Origin: Vigna angularis
Lineage: Eukaryota > Streptophyta > Magnoliopsida > Fabales > Fabaceae
Reading direction: 5' to 3'
Assembly (NCBI RefSeq): GCF_016808095.1
Contig: NC_068972.1
Coordinates: forward strand, 4,663,001 to 4,727,000
DNA: 64,000 nt
A program made the translations under genes and the position numbers. Position 1 is the first letter of the stretch; each line of letters begins with the position of its first letter. Below are positions 48,001 to 60,515 of the stretch, one piece after another. A model generated the notes under the pieces. That model was not told where the DNA came from, did not search any database, and worked only from the letters and a program-made list of their open reading frames with translations.

Positions 48001-49982
48001 CATCATTCTAATTACTAGTTATAATCCATAATTAATATGATATACACGGCTTCTTAACATACCACCTGGCATTAGATTGAATCTTTGTTAACCTTACGCT
48101 GCAAGTATGCTCTGTTCAATGAGTAGACTTGAATGGCACTTTACAGAGTGAACTTGCTATGTGCCATTGTATTTTGTCAATGAGTTCTGTTTCTATGAGA
48201 CTTATAACTGCATACTGCCTCTATTTAACTTTTATAATTTATATATTTAACTTCTGTAGGATGGGCTTTGAGTCTTGACACCCCTAGATTCCTGTCTACT
48301 TACCCGACCCAGTTTTTACAACATTGATTGAAATTGTCAAGCATATGAATGAAAGCTTAAATTTTGTTACAGGAAGAAAAATATATTTAAGTTGGCTCAA
48401 GGCGAGTATATTGCTCCTGAGAAGATTGAAAATGTATATGCCAAATGCAAGTTTGTGGCGCAATGCTTTGTATACGGTAAGGAAATAAATCAACACACAA
48501 ATTTGGTGTGTGATCTTTGTATCCTCTCTCTTAATTTACTCCTTGCTAGTTTGCTGATGCTTCTTTTTTCATTTTTAGGTGATAGCCTAAATGCTTCTTT
48601 GGTAGCTGTTGTCTCAGTGGATCATGATGTCTTGAAAGCATGGGCCGCTTCAGAAGGCATAATGGTAGTATAAACTTTTAAGAGTGTTTTAATATATGTT
48701 CCCATATATCGCACATGTACTGAAAGTCCATCTAGACAGTGCTTAAAAATTTGTTTTACTTTGTGCTTGAAATCTTGAAATGTATTTTTGATTCATATTA
48801 CTATAAGTCTACAATATATTTTGGAAAATAAATGTGATATGATAAAAAACAAAATTGTCGGATACCTGATCTAAAGTGAACATTTTCAGTTGAGTTGAAC
48901 CGACTTTTCTATGACTTCGTTATGCAAGTGAACTAACTTTTCTTTGATTGGTGATCATACAATTGAATAATAACTATATATATGGAATTGCATTTTTATC
49001 CTATGGTTACCTTTCTCTAGTGTTACACTTCTCGTGTTTCCATCTCTGTTTACTTTTTCGCCGTTGGTGCTGTATATTTTATTTTTAGTCTGCGCAACTC
49101 TATTCTTTTAATTAAAAAAGTGCTTTTATCAGTCTATTTTTGCAACTTTTTTCTTTTAGCATGATTTTAAGTAACAATGCTTTTGTGGTTTTTTCAATCT
49201 TTGCATCTATTTTAGCACATGTGGCAGTGGCTCTTTATTTGTATGATAGCTCTTCTATGATTAGATTTAGTATATTAATATTCACCCTTTGAGGCTTGGC
49301 AAAATCATACCGTTTAAAACAAGGGATGCTTTTATGTGACTCTTAAAATCAGAGTGGTCCGATTAATTTGAAATCAAGAAAGTAGAGTCCTGTGTTTTAT
49401 ATTAAATTCAATAGAAGTTCAAGAAATTTATTCCAATCATCCTATTTTTCTCTAATGAGGTGGTGTTAATTTATGGAAGCAGTTTGCAATATTAACTGAT
49501 ACTCTTATGTTCTGTGGGCATGAGTGTAGTATAATGATTTAGCACAACTTTGCAATGATTCAAGAGCAAAGGCAGTTGTCTTGACTGAGATGGATGCTGC
49601 TGGACGAGATGCTCAGGTAGGTTATTCATTTTATGTTACACTTACGTTTACCTTACAATTTGGCCTTGTATTTAATTAATAATATTAAATATCTGTAACT
49701 TTATGTGATTGTAGCTTAGAGGTTTTGAATTTGTAAAAGCTGTCACTTTGGTGACCGAACCCTTTACATTGGAAAATGGTCTGCTTACTCCAACATTCAA
49801 GGCAAGCTTTGAGTCATACATTTTTTTTTTTCATTTTAACCTGATGTGGCGCTAAATCAAGCTGTGTATTGCGTGCAACTTTTCAGATTAAGAGGCCTCA
49901 AGCGAAGGAATATTTCGCAAAAGCAATATCTGATATGTACAGTGAGCTCTCAAGAACTGATAATTCTCAGAAAACGTTGTGA
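42059..49982 (+). CDS. LACS6: Peroxisomal long-chain acyl-CoA synthetase, LACS6-type
   Basis: Twenty-three exons, 696 residues: 42059-42179, 43242-43302, 43395-43472, 43612-43683, 43773-43854, 43944-44049, 44137-44213, 44543-44587, 44669-44755, 44997-45086, 45226-45305, 45402-45495, 45968-46056, 46151-46239, 46622-46751, 46869-46987, 47696-47819, 47905-47991, 48373-48476, 48579-48664, 49530-49616, 49715-49801, 49887-49982. Phases agree throughout. The enzyme activates fatty acids with ATP and CoA for beta-oxidation. The AMP-binding P-loop [11 protein letters not shown] is at 264-274, GYGMTE at about 443-448, HTGD at 526-529, and [13 protein letters not shown] after 550. The C-terminal Lys region is TPTFKIKR near 665. 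The N-terminus carries a peroxisomal PTS2 of the RLx5HL form (RLRAVQDHL, residues 10-18). The C-terminus ends KTL, not an SKL-type PTS1, which favours LACS6 over LACS7. Length agrees with the Arabidopsis enzyme of about 700 residues. Confidence 0.94.
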
Positions 49983-52436
49983 AATTGAGGGTCTCCCTTC
50001 ACTCCCCTCAACAGATAAATAAAGAAACGTGATTCATACCATCGTAAGGCGATAGCAGAAGGATCCAATGGGTACGATCTGGCAACTTGTTTTGTCATGA
50101 TAAGAGTTGTGTTAGAACCCCAACAAGATTCGTAGCTTTAGTTCTAGTTGCCTTACGTTATTTTTACATATTTATTTTTTTGAGTCATATTACTATAATT
50201 TTTAATATATTCATTATTATTATTATTATTATTATTATTGTTGTTGTGAATCAATCAATACCTATTCAGTAGCATTTTGATTTTATTTTTATTTTTTCTT
50301 TTGGTGGGACTTTGCTAACTAATATTATGCACCTAGGTTTTATGGTAATGACTGTTATTATGATTTTTGTGAATGAAATGGAGACGAAATAATACTTTCA
50401 TGACATTATCCAATTTTTTAAAAAGGATCTTGATTCTTTGTTAAATTTAGAAAATGCTAACATTACGTCTCTTACTGTCTTTAGGGTAATAATCAGGGGA
50501 ACAAAAGTAATAGGTATTCAATGAAAAAGAAAATTATTGTTTATACTGAAAACGTATAAATCATTTAAGAAAATAGAATAATTCTGATTAACTTGTATTC
50601 TTGAAATATATGTTAGCAGTATCCTTAAAATATTAAATATATAATCACGAAATGCATTTCTATTGCTACATATTAAATTCAGAGTTTTTTTTTTTACTTT
50701 TTTAAATGAAATATTTTTTAACTAGTTAAATTATATTTTTATTGACTTTATTAAATTTTAAGTTCTTTATAAATATATGTATTTTTAATTGGGTTTTATT
50801 ATTTTTTTTATTGAGTATTCAAATTTTATATTTTTAATTGAATTTTTGTTATAATTGAGTAATGCGGCTATAATGCTTATGTGTTAAGAAAAGAAATGTG
50901 AAGTTCTAAAATTCATATAAAATTAAATGATACTGTTAAAATGACTTTTATTTAATGAAAAACATGTTAAATAACAAAATACATGTAATAAGATAAGAGA
51001 TCGTAGTATACATCAATAGTAAAAATGACAATAATTATTTAATTTAGTTGTAAATGATGATATAAAAGTGATTGGAAATCATCATGATACCAATAATTTT
51101 AATTAAAGTAATAAAAGTTGTTTATTATTTTATATTAACATCGTTGTTTTATATTAATTACAAATTTCATGTTTCTTAATAGAAAAAGTAAAATGACGAT
51201 AACGTCCACGTAACTTAGTTAACATAACAATTAAACAATAAGAATATTTAAAAAAATATAAAAAGTGTTAGTACTAATAGAAACTGAATTGAAAATACTT
51301 AAATTTATAAATAATATGATTAAATTTGATTAAGTCTTTTTGTTTTATAAGATTATTTATTCTAAAACAATTATTTATAAGGTTATTTGATTAAAACAAA
51401 TTTAAAGCATGAATATGAAGGTTTCAGTCAAAAGCCAATCCTCTTTTTCAATTTATCTTTAGGATTTGTTTTTTATTTAACCAATTTGATTAAATGATTT
51501 TTCAGAACGGTTTCATGTCAATTTTGTTGGACCTTACCTGCATAAAAGTATCCTTATGCATTTGTGGATTTTATTTTTCAAATTATCTTTAAAAGAAACA
51601 TATTCATTCATTGAGTGAACACTTCCATATGCCGTTTGGTAAATAGAAAAATAAAAATTCAATCGGGGTTTGATGTGCTGAGTTTATTAAATGGTATAAT
51701 ATAGGTGTGGAATCTGTTTCTCCACTAGAGAAGAGTAAATTTCACAATAAGAAACAAGAAGCGATGATAGGATAATGGTCAAACTTTGGTATTTAAATAA
51801 CTTTCTTATGTTCAATTGTAAGAGTTTAAAATTTGCCGTCCAATGACACAATTACATCTTAATATCTCAGGCGATCAAATTCTTGTATCTGACATTGTAA
51901 ATGGTAATTCATTAAGCAAAAACCAGAGCCAAAACCTTAAATTGAGTGACAAAAGTAATTGACTTTTTTTTTTTACTTCTTGGTTTCAAATGGTGCCTAA
52001 CAAAACCAATTATGATGAAATCAACCATTATTCGCAGAGCACGCTTTGTTGCAACAATTAAAGCTCTCTCGAGACCATGGATGCATGCATTCATATCCTC
52101 ACTTTACCTTTTTCTTTTTCAACAACAATACAATCATTTTTTTTATTTATTTCAAACTGAAATTTATTCAAGAAATTGATTTTTTTTCAACAATTTTTCA
52201 TTACAGATAAACTTAAGAATCAAAGTCCTATCCAGATGTTTAATATGTAAAATTATAGGAAAAACACCTTGTAATATATCTAATATGCGTTCTTCTTGTC
52301 ATTCAAAATGGTTTACAAACATGGCTATGATCTAGGCAAAAGGAGTTGCAGAAATTCCATTGATCAGTTTCAATACAAGAAGAAAACAGAAAGTCCATAA
52401 AGCAAACTAAGCATAACACTTTGTTATTAAACATAG
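49983..52436. other. Convergent intergenic region between the LACS and phytocyanin genes
   Basis: The LACS 3' UTR comes first (an AATAAA signal near 50017), then AT-rich DNA including an (ATT)n tract at 50211-50239. ORFs on both strands at 51912-52179 overlap each other and have no motif. Confidence 0.6.
50211..50239. repeat. (ATT)n microsatellite
   Basis: About nine ATT units followed by three GTT units in the region just after the LACS gene. Confidence 0.95.
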
Positions 52437-53789
52437 CTAGAGAAAGCAAAGTAATAGGCCTATTGCCATGGCCAAACTCACCATAGAAAAAGGTCCCTTT
52501 AGAACAATCAACGAGTTAGCATTGCTAGGAGAAGGTGCTGGTACATTGGAAGCTTGCACGATTGGAGAGGCCAAAGCTGATGGAGTAGGTGCTTCAGCAG
52601 AAACCTTGAGCACGTTTATATCAACCTTCTGTCCCGCTTCACAGTGACCAGGGACGCCGCAGAAGAAGAAGTGGTGGCCGTGAGTGGTTATATGGATCGA
52701 GTCATTGCCGGTGGTGAATGTTGCAATAGGGGATGATGCATTGCATGACTTGTACATGCCATGTGTCACTCGCATCACATTGTGGAATTTGTTATAGTAT
52801 TCAAATACTACAAATACAAATCACGGACAATTTCAGTTATGTAGTTATGTTGGTACTAATTATCATAATTAAGTAAAGTCTATGCTCTGTTATGATCTTC
52901 TTGAGTTGAATGTTTATGAAATGTACAATGTAAATGTCTGCTGTGAGGCCAACAATCTCATTGCATGTTTTGTCTTTTCATCCAAAAGGTTAACGCAAGT
53001 TGAAGTGGTGGGTCATGCTGTTTTACAATAATATAGTCATGAAACAGATGTATAATAGGCTCTTACATACGAAGAAAATGTGTACAGAGTGTAAAAACAA
53101 GAGTTTTTATGTAGGGGCCCTCCCTGAACACATACTTTATTTTCTTAACAATACAATCCTTTCCTTGGAAGTGTAAATGGTTGGGTACTTCACCAAAAAA
53201 CAAGTAATCGAAGTTTTCGACACCCAACTCCACATTGCTAGAAAGAGATACAGTAGCAGTGTATTTTTCTTGCACATTTTTCTATAATGCACTGAAATCT
53301 TTAAAATCACAAACTTCTCTGTGTTTCTACTCTTGTTTACTGAGTTTCATGCATGATTTTCCAATTTCAAGGTAACAATTCAAACTGTGTTTGGGGAAAT
53401 GTATTAAAGATTATGTTCTTAGTCCTCCTCTTTGGAAAAAAAAAGAAAGAAAGGGTATCACCTAACTTCTGTATTGTTTGTTTGCATTCTCATCATCATT
53501 AGAACAAAATGCAGAAGTATCACAGAAGTATGATTTGATCTCCATCAGCTAACAATGAAGAAAAACCAACACAATACCACAGACAAAGCATGCAATTGGA
53601 TTTGGAGGGAAGAAACTTACTGATAGTGTCACCAATTTGGAAGTTCTTGGTAGCAGCCCACTTCTTGTAGTCTATTTTGCCAAGGGTAGTCCAACCAGCG
53701 GAGTCCCCAACCTTGTACACAGCTGCATCTGAAACCTGCAGAATTTTCATGACTATGAACAAAGCCATAAATCTCTCTACCAAAGCCAT
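52437..53789 (-). CDS. GPI-anchored phytocyanin, mavicyanin/stellacyanin-like
   Basis: Two exons, 53789-53621 and 52807-52437, 179 residues. Residues 1-22 are a signal peptide (FMALFIVMKILQVSDA); the mature protein begins AVYKVGDSAGW. The plastocyanin-like fold is complete: copper ligands His65 (KFHNV), Cys106, His111 (PGHC) and Gln116 (AGQK), and a probable disulfide Cys78-Cys112. Gln instead of Met as axial ligand marks the stellacyanin/mavicyanin type. A Pro/Ser/Ala-rich linker and a hydrophobic tail (FSMVSLAMAIGLLLCFL) indicate a GPI anchor, so it should be a small blue copper protein at the plasma membrane or wall. The single intron interrupts the codon after GDTI, the usual phytocyanin position. 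An upstream in-frame ATG at 53855 would bury the signal peptide behind 22 polar residues, so 53789 is chosen. Confidence 0.9.
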
Positions 53790-53823
53790 GGTTTGAAGCC
53801 CTTGTTGTTTTGAGGTTGGGGTC

Positions 53824-53829
53824 TTTATA
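53824..53829 (-). promoter_or_regulatory. Possible TATA box of the phytocyanin gene
   Basis: TATAAA on the minus strand, about 35 bp before the chosen ATG. If used, transcription would start after the upstream ATG at 53855 and leave a very short leader; a more distal promoter is equally possible. Confidence 0.3.
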
Positions 53830-53857
53830 CCCTTTTGACTACTACTAACTGCCATTG

Positions 53858-55499
53858 AAGATGTTGGAACTTGAAGAATGACAAAGTGGATGAACAGGTC
53901 CCACTATTTTTCTTTAATTAAATGGTTTGTTATGTTTGATGAAAAGGGAAATGTGGGTCTGAGTAATAAGTGCTCCACTCACTTCTCCCATTTTGCTTTA
54001 TGTCTGTCTACCGTTCAAAACCAAACTATGATGGACTAAGTCTGTGGATTCTTCTAACCTTCCTAATCTAACAAGTACTTTTCTTGACTTTTAGTTACAT
54101 TGCAAACTCTGAAACTTAAAAAAAAAAAAAACACTTACCATAAGTAGTTACAAAGAAGTAGTTAGCTTTTTTATATTTTGACTATCATAAATAAATTTGT
54201 TTACATTTATTTAATATTTTGTTTTTAGTGTTTAGTCTTATTTTTAAAAATTTATTTTTTTATAATCATTTTACTTTTGAAATATATGTGAAATGAACGT
54301 AAATGTACATTATCTTATTATTACTCTTTTATTATTATTCTTTAAAAAATAGTATATGAAGCATGTAAAGAGTCTTAATATTATATTCCTTATAAATATA
54401 ATATTCAAAAGCAGGAACATTTTTTAATAAATTGGAGAAGGGAGAAACACCAAACTTGCATACTGAGTCAGGGTGATTCAGCTAGTTATTTTACAAGCTG
54501 AAATCCTTAAAATGTTGACAATATAGTAAAGTTTCTTTACTCGTTTTCTTTTACAAGTTATCTGACACAGTTAACTCTTTCATCCTTTTTGACAGTTGTA
54601 TAACACTGCAGAAGAGCAAACAACTAAATATAAATAGCATAATGAAAAAAACGCTCATTTGATCAAATTTTGAGAAATGGTATTCTAATTGGTAACAAAT
54701 AATTTGGTGACTGTCATTATAGACTGGCAACCACCATGTATTGTTTTCTTTTGATGATCTCATTACTTTGCACATCAGAGAAGCATTAAGCGCAGGACAC
54801 TCACTTTACACAACCTCCAACTGAAAGCTACATTAACACCAAATGTGTGGAATTCACAAGTAATAACGTAATTAAGGTTTCGTAGTGTTGGTATTATGCA
54901 TTCCCCTTAGTCTATGTTGTCTTCCTTGCGGTTGGTATAACCTATTTTAGTGAATTTTTTCTACCAAATGGCTTCATCAAGAACTACTACTAATTCATTT
55001 TTGGTGCTATGTAATAAAATAACATCATGACTCCGACCACATATCACCAACCATGCGTCAAAGTTAATAATGCTTGAATTGTTTAAGAATAAATTTTTCC
55101 ACTTCTAATTGCATCAAAATTACTGTTGACATGTACTATTGGCTGTTGCAGGAAAAAAAGACAAAACATGCAAAATCAATTTAAGCAAAAGACAAATAAT
55201 ATGCCAGGACTAGGCTTTTTGTTTTTTTTGAAAAAAAGCCAACATAGGAGAACAAAAATACAAACATAGTACAGGTTATATGACTTGCATAACAGGACAA
55301 TTAAGTGACATTACAGTGTTACATACACATGCCACTAACAAAGTGGGAGTACTAACATGGTAAACTGTAACAACCAAATTTGGCCAAACACTGCATAGAG
55401 TCTAATATACTCATTTGAGAAACCAAACTGTTGGCAGAATTTGTCTAACTTATATATGAGAAGCAGATTAAATCCCTGAAGAATCTTACTTGTACTTGA
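53858..55499. other. Intergenic region between the phytocyanin and sugar transporter genes
   Basis: The left part is phytocyanin upstream DNA; the right part includes the STP 3' UTR. The ORF at 54551-54775 (minus) shows no motif. Nothing else recognised. Confidence 0.6.
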
Positions 55500-58400
55500 T
55501 CAATCGGCAGTGACTACTTTCTCTTCTTTAACCAAATCATCTTGGGCAAACCTCTTCCACAGCCAATGGTGCTTCCACACTCTCTCTGTCATCTCTTCAA
55601 TAGGGACATTTTTTGTCTCCGGAAGCAGGAAAAGCACGAAAGCAGACATGATCAAGATACATCCAGAGAAGAACAAGAAGATTCCAAACTTGAAGAAGCA
55701 GAGCATTGAGAGAAAGGCCTGTGCAATGAGAAATGTGCAGAGCAAGTTGACACATACAGCAATACTCTGCCCCGCTGAGCGAGTCTCCAGAGGGAAGATC
55801 TCACTTGGGATAAGCCAAGTAAGAGGGCCCCATGACCATGCAAATGCAGACACAAAAACGCACACCATCACAACCACCAAAACCGCAAAACCCTTTGATA
55901 GGTCGTCGTAGTGGTCCCTCACCTTTATTCCTATTATAACTGCAATAACAAATTGAGACAAGAACATCTGAACTCCAGCTTCGAATAACAGCATTCTCCG
56001 TCCGAGTCTGTCCACCGAATAGATTGAGACAACAGTGGAGATCACATTAACGGCACCAATAATCACAGTACAGTAGAGTGCAGCATCTTTCGTGAATCCC
56101 AATGTGTTGAACAGAACCGGGCCATAAAACATAATGGCATTGATGCCAGTAAACTGTTGGAAAACCTGGTTTTGGAAAATACTCAAAACGGAATAAGAAT
56201 CAGATAAATTAGTAAATTTAATTGATCATACCCATACACCTAAGAATAACATTGTTTCAAATATGTTAGGAAAAGAGTGAATGTACAATTTTTTACCCAA
56301 AAGTTTCAACAATTTAGTCTCTAAAGTGTCATTTCTACAACAGGTTCGAGAGTTAAGGCTATAATTGATTACATGAAGCATGATGTTTGTAATACTAGAC
56401 TTCTCTTGAAAATTTGAAATAGGTTCTATCTTAGAATTTGATTTTAAAAACTTAGAATGTAGGAGTTTCCCAGTCATATATACTATTTAATCATATAAGA
56501 AAAAACTAAACAGACAAAGTTGATAAGAAAGTATTTGAGAAGACAGCACTGACATGGAGGGCAATGGAAATGAGGAGTTGCGGTCGGTTCCTGCGCTTGA
56601 GGATATTCCTGAAAGGGTGTTTGATCTCTTTAGCCACAGTACATGCATCAACAAGCGCCAAGAACTCAGGCTCAATGTTTTCAATGCCACGAATCTTTCT
56701 CAACACAGTTTTTCCTTCTTCTAAGTGACCACGCTCAATGAGACTGTTTGGGGTGTCCACCACCACAAAAGCTCCTAAGGTCAGAAACAGTGCTGGCAAA
56801 CCTCCCAAACCCAGAGATAACCTCCAACCCCAACCACCTTTGATTCTGTTGTTTCTCAACCATAGTCAGCATCAACAACATCATAAATAAACCAACCACA
56901 CTTTCTCTAGCATTGACTTATAAAATAGTGATTCAGTCGGAAAACCTTTTTCTAAAGTGAGGTTTGCACTGAGTGAAAATTCCACCTCCCTGATTTTGCA
57001 TTTTCATCATTGAATCCTAATTACAATTTGAGTTCTTGCTATATTAGCATTAAATAATCCAAAGCTTATTTATCCGGATAATTCTAAATCTTAGCTAAAG
57101 ATATTTTTATTAAAGAAAATCTTTCTATTAATCTTTATACTATACATCTTTAACTTTTCTTAGATTTAAAAATATTAAATGTTATTTTTTTAATATTTTC
57201 ATTATAAAATATATTTAATATTTTTCTAAGTTTTGGGTCAGTACAAATTTTCACACCAACCAACCGTTACGAAAGCTATCATCTCTGGGCCTGGACCAAG
57301 CAAGCAGGCCTTTCCCAAACCAAGACTCATGGGAAGGAAGCAATTGATGAAATCATGAATGAAAAATTGTTGTTTCTTTTCCATCTAAAATACTATGAAA
57401 AAGAATATCAGTGACATGTTTCTTAGAGAAGGGATTTTATTTGTATGGTAAGAAACAGGCAATTGCAACGTTAGCAGATAGACTTGCTTTGCTTGAGAAG
57501 CTTCTCCTTTGAACCATTTATGAAAGTCCAAAACCCTAAGCAAAGTGGGCAAGCATGTGCTTGACTTTTTGGTATGCGAGAGGTGTAATATAAATGGTTA
57601 ATTCTGCTGGTTTTCTATGCACCAGAATCTCTTGGGAGAACTACTCCAATTAAACCATCAATTTTCAAAATTTTGACCACCACCACTCACTAGTACTAAT
57701 GATGCTTTCATTTGGGCATGAGTAATAACACATGGGGATTAGTTAAAGGTTATATTTAATGGCTATCATTTGTTCTGTAGCAATAATTTTAATGTTTTCT
57801 TAACACAAATCATATGAACCATTCGACAAAAGTGATGGAATTGGGAGCACGAACACAAGAAACTTACTTGTTGGTGGCATAGTTGACAAGGTTGGCAAAA
57901 AGAATGCCAAGGGTGATATTCAGCTGGAACATTATATTCAGTGCTCCTCGCATTCTTGAAGGTGCGATCTCTGAAAGGAAAACTGGCACGGCCTGCCATC
58001 ATCAAATCAAATTAAAGCAAATTATTTATTTTGTTCACGATAAATTGAATTAGCTTTCGATGTAAATAGGATGTGTGAGCTGCAAAAAAGTAGCAGCACA
58101 AGTTCAAGTTTTGTGGCACTTTCAATGTAAAGAAGAGAGATTCTTGGCCATAAAATTGAAGTGATTTCATATAATTAAATGAGAGAAAATAGCAAGTGAT
58201 TTCCATCAAGGGTAGTAAAGGTGAAATAGAAAGAACATTTAAAGCCTGAAAGGGGGGTTGGAATTTGAAGAGAGAGTAGAAAAACTATGGGAGTGAATGC
58301 CAAGAAAGTCTTTCATATCATTGTGGGGACTGGGACATTCTTGTCTGCTACATCACAATGCCCTTTCTGCATTTTTTTATTTTTGTCATTATCTTTATAA

Positions 58401-59557
58401 ATTTTAATCCTTTGGTTTGGTCAGATATGTCGGCCACCTCTATCTCTGGTTAATAAAATACAGATACACGCCTAGTAAAAACTACAGAACCTATTTTTGT
58501 CTTTAACGAGGGACACGATCTATATGGCAATATCTCACGTCAGCTTTCCTCATAAAATAACAATGATATTTTTACATTAAAATATGCTGTTGATGTTTAA
58601 TTTTAGTTTATGTTGACTTACATTGAATATTTGATTTTTTTTTAATTATTTTGAGGACGGGTTTAATTATATGTTCAAGCTTTTTTTTATGTGTCTCAGT
58701 GTAATACTTAAATACTTTTGTTGTATCATTTTCAAAATTAACGAGAACATCAATTATCCCTTTTTTTTTCCTTTAAATATGCTTATATCTTTCACCTAAT
58801 TAACTTATAAATATCTTATTAAAAAAAGGTGTAACGTTTCGTAACATCTTTTACATGTTACTTTTATTGTAAAATAACTGTGAAAGTCAATATCAACATA
58901 AATAACAGCCACACATTCCGAGATAGGCTTATCAACTTGTTTTAAATATAAGTGTTACTGTTCTTTTTTCTGAAATACTTATATTGAATTAATTTTATAC
59001 ACGTATATGAAAAAGACGTATACTTGTGTCAGTGTATGATTTTAAAGTCCACTGGAAAACGAAACCATAGCTCTGTTCAATACTACAGACATGAACCTGA
59101 ACCAAATACGAATATCCTACACATGGGATACCATGATTCGTGGTGTATCAATTGGATAGATACCAAAGGAACCATTTTTCCTCAATTTTTTTAAATTGTA
59201 AATAAAGATTTCCCATTTAGAAGAATATTTCAATTAATTCATACACTTTTTAATCAAATCAGTTAAATTATTTAAAAAATTATATTATTATTATTATTGT
59301 AAAATTATTCTTATTATATTTAAAGTTTAAATAGTTGAATACGATATTAAGTACCTGTATTTTTTAATCTTATTAAAATTTACATTGTTTATTTCTATTA
59401 TTAATTATTTTTTACCCAAATATGTCAATTCACTGAGAAGAGAAAATAATTTTTCTGGCAATGGTCTTAAATCCTTAACTCTCTCTTTTTTGGTCTAGTC
59501 AATACATGGAATATACTGTTTAATAGAGAAATTATTATAGTAAATTTATTAAATAGA

Positions 59558-59615
<58 letters not shown>

Positions 59616-60425
59616 AAATAGAGTGAATTAGTAATTATTTTAAAAATTAATAACTTTTACTCTTTAAATTATATTGTTATTGAATAAATTTTTGAATGAG
59701 TGATCAAATTAATCTCTAAAATTAAGGAGTAATTTAAAAAAAAAAAACTAAAGAACATTAATTGAATGTGTAGATAGTTAGTGAAGAAATTATTGAAGCA
59801 AATGATGATTTGTGAGAAAAATGAACCTGGTTAGCAAAACCAACACCACAGCCAAGTAAGAGCCTGCCAATGATGAGCATGAGCAGGTTCTGAGCAGCAG
59901 CATTGAAGGCAACTCCAGCAATGAAGATGAAACCTGCAATCAACATGGTGGCTCTTCTTCCCTGCTTCCGAGTTATGTGTGAGGCCAAAAACGTCGCCGT
60001 TAAACCCGCTAGGTACAGACACGACGTGAATAGTTGCAACTTTTCATTGTCGTATTTGCAGTAGTTGCTCTCCAACTCTTTCTCTTCCACTGTCCTTATG
60101 TACACTTCTGGAAAAAACTCTTTCAGGAACGCTCCCATTGATGTCACACCACCTGATATTCATTGGTTTTATATCTTGTTAACATCTCCAAAGTCAACCA
60201 ACATCAAAACATTATTTACAAACATAAGAAGAAAATGTAGGTAGATCGTGGGAAGTGAAGAAACCATGCAAAGGTTTTATTTGAGTGAAGATTATTACCG
60301 GAAACACCAACGTCGTATCCAAACATAAGACCTCCGGTAGCAGCCATTATGCAGGAAAGGATGACGATTGGAGTTATCTTTGCCTCAAAATCATTGGCAC
60401 TTGCTGTGAAGCCTCCACCAGTCAT
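55500..60425 (-). CDS. STP: Sugar transport protein, hexose/H+ symporter (STP family)
   Basis: Five exons: 60425-60299, 60152-59827, 57992-57868, 56845-56554, 56165-55500; 511 residues, all GT-AG and in phase. The protein is a complete 12-helix major facilitator sugar transporter. It begins MTGGGF and TM1 carries GYDVGVSGG, with Asp38 in the place of the proton-coupling Asp of STP10. Arg139 in [14 protein letters not shown] is its expected partner. The extracellular lid Cys74 (NYCKYDN) fits the STP lid disulfide with a C-terminal-half Cys. [17 protein letters not shown] is the sugar-binding helix 7; [13 protein letters not shown] and PETKN motifs are all present. STPs import monosaccharides across the plasma membrane. 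Sequence style is nearest STP7/STP13; the exact member cannot be decided by eye. The third exon is small (125 bp) and lies between introns of 1.8 and 1.0 kb. Confidence 0.93.
57993..59826 (-). other. Intron 2 of the STP gene (1.8 kb)
   Basis: AT-rich, carrying the AT/AG microsatellite at 59562-59615. The ORF at 58012-58209 has no motif. No additional exon: the protein reads across from FANQ to AVPVF without a gap. Confidence 0.8.
59562..59615. repeat. Compound (AT)n(AG)n microsatellite
   Basis: About 14 AT units run directly into about 12 AG units, in STP intron 2. Confidence 0.95.
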
Positions 60426-60506
60426 AATTATTTCAGATGATTAATTAAGAAGCTGGTTTTCACTTCAGCACTTCAATGTTTTTACTTTCACTTCCATGCA
60501 CTTTGA

Positions 60507-60515
60507 TTTATATAA
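60507..60515 (-). promoter_or_regulatory. TATA box of the STP gene
   Basis: TTATATAAA on the minus strand, about 85 bp upstream of the ATG at 60425, a normal distance for a plant promoter with a short leader. Confidence 0.5.

Noticed and set aside
53063..53275. 70-codon minus-strand ORF inside the phytocyanin intron
   Set aside because: Lies wholly within the intron and the phytocyanin fold is complete without it; no family recognised.
53790..53855. Upstream ATG of the phytocyanin
   Set aside because: It would place 22 polar residues before the signal peptide of a secreted protein.
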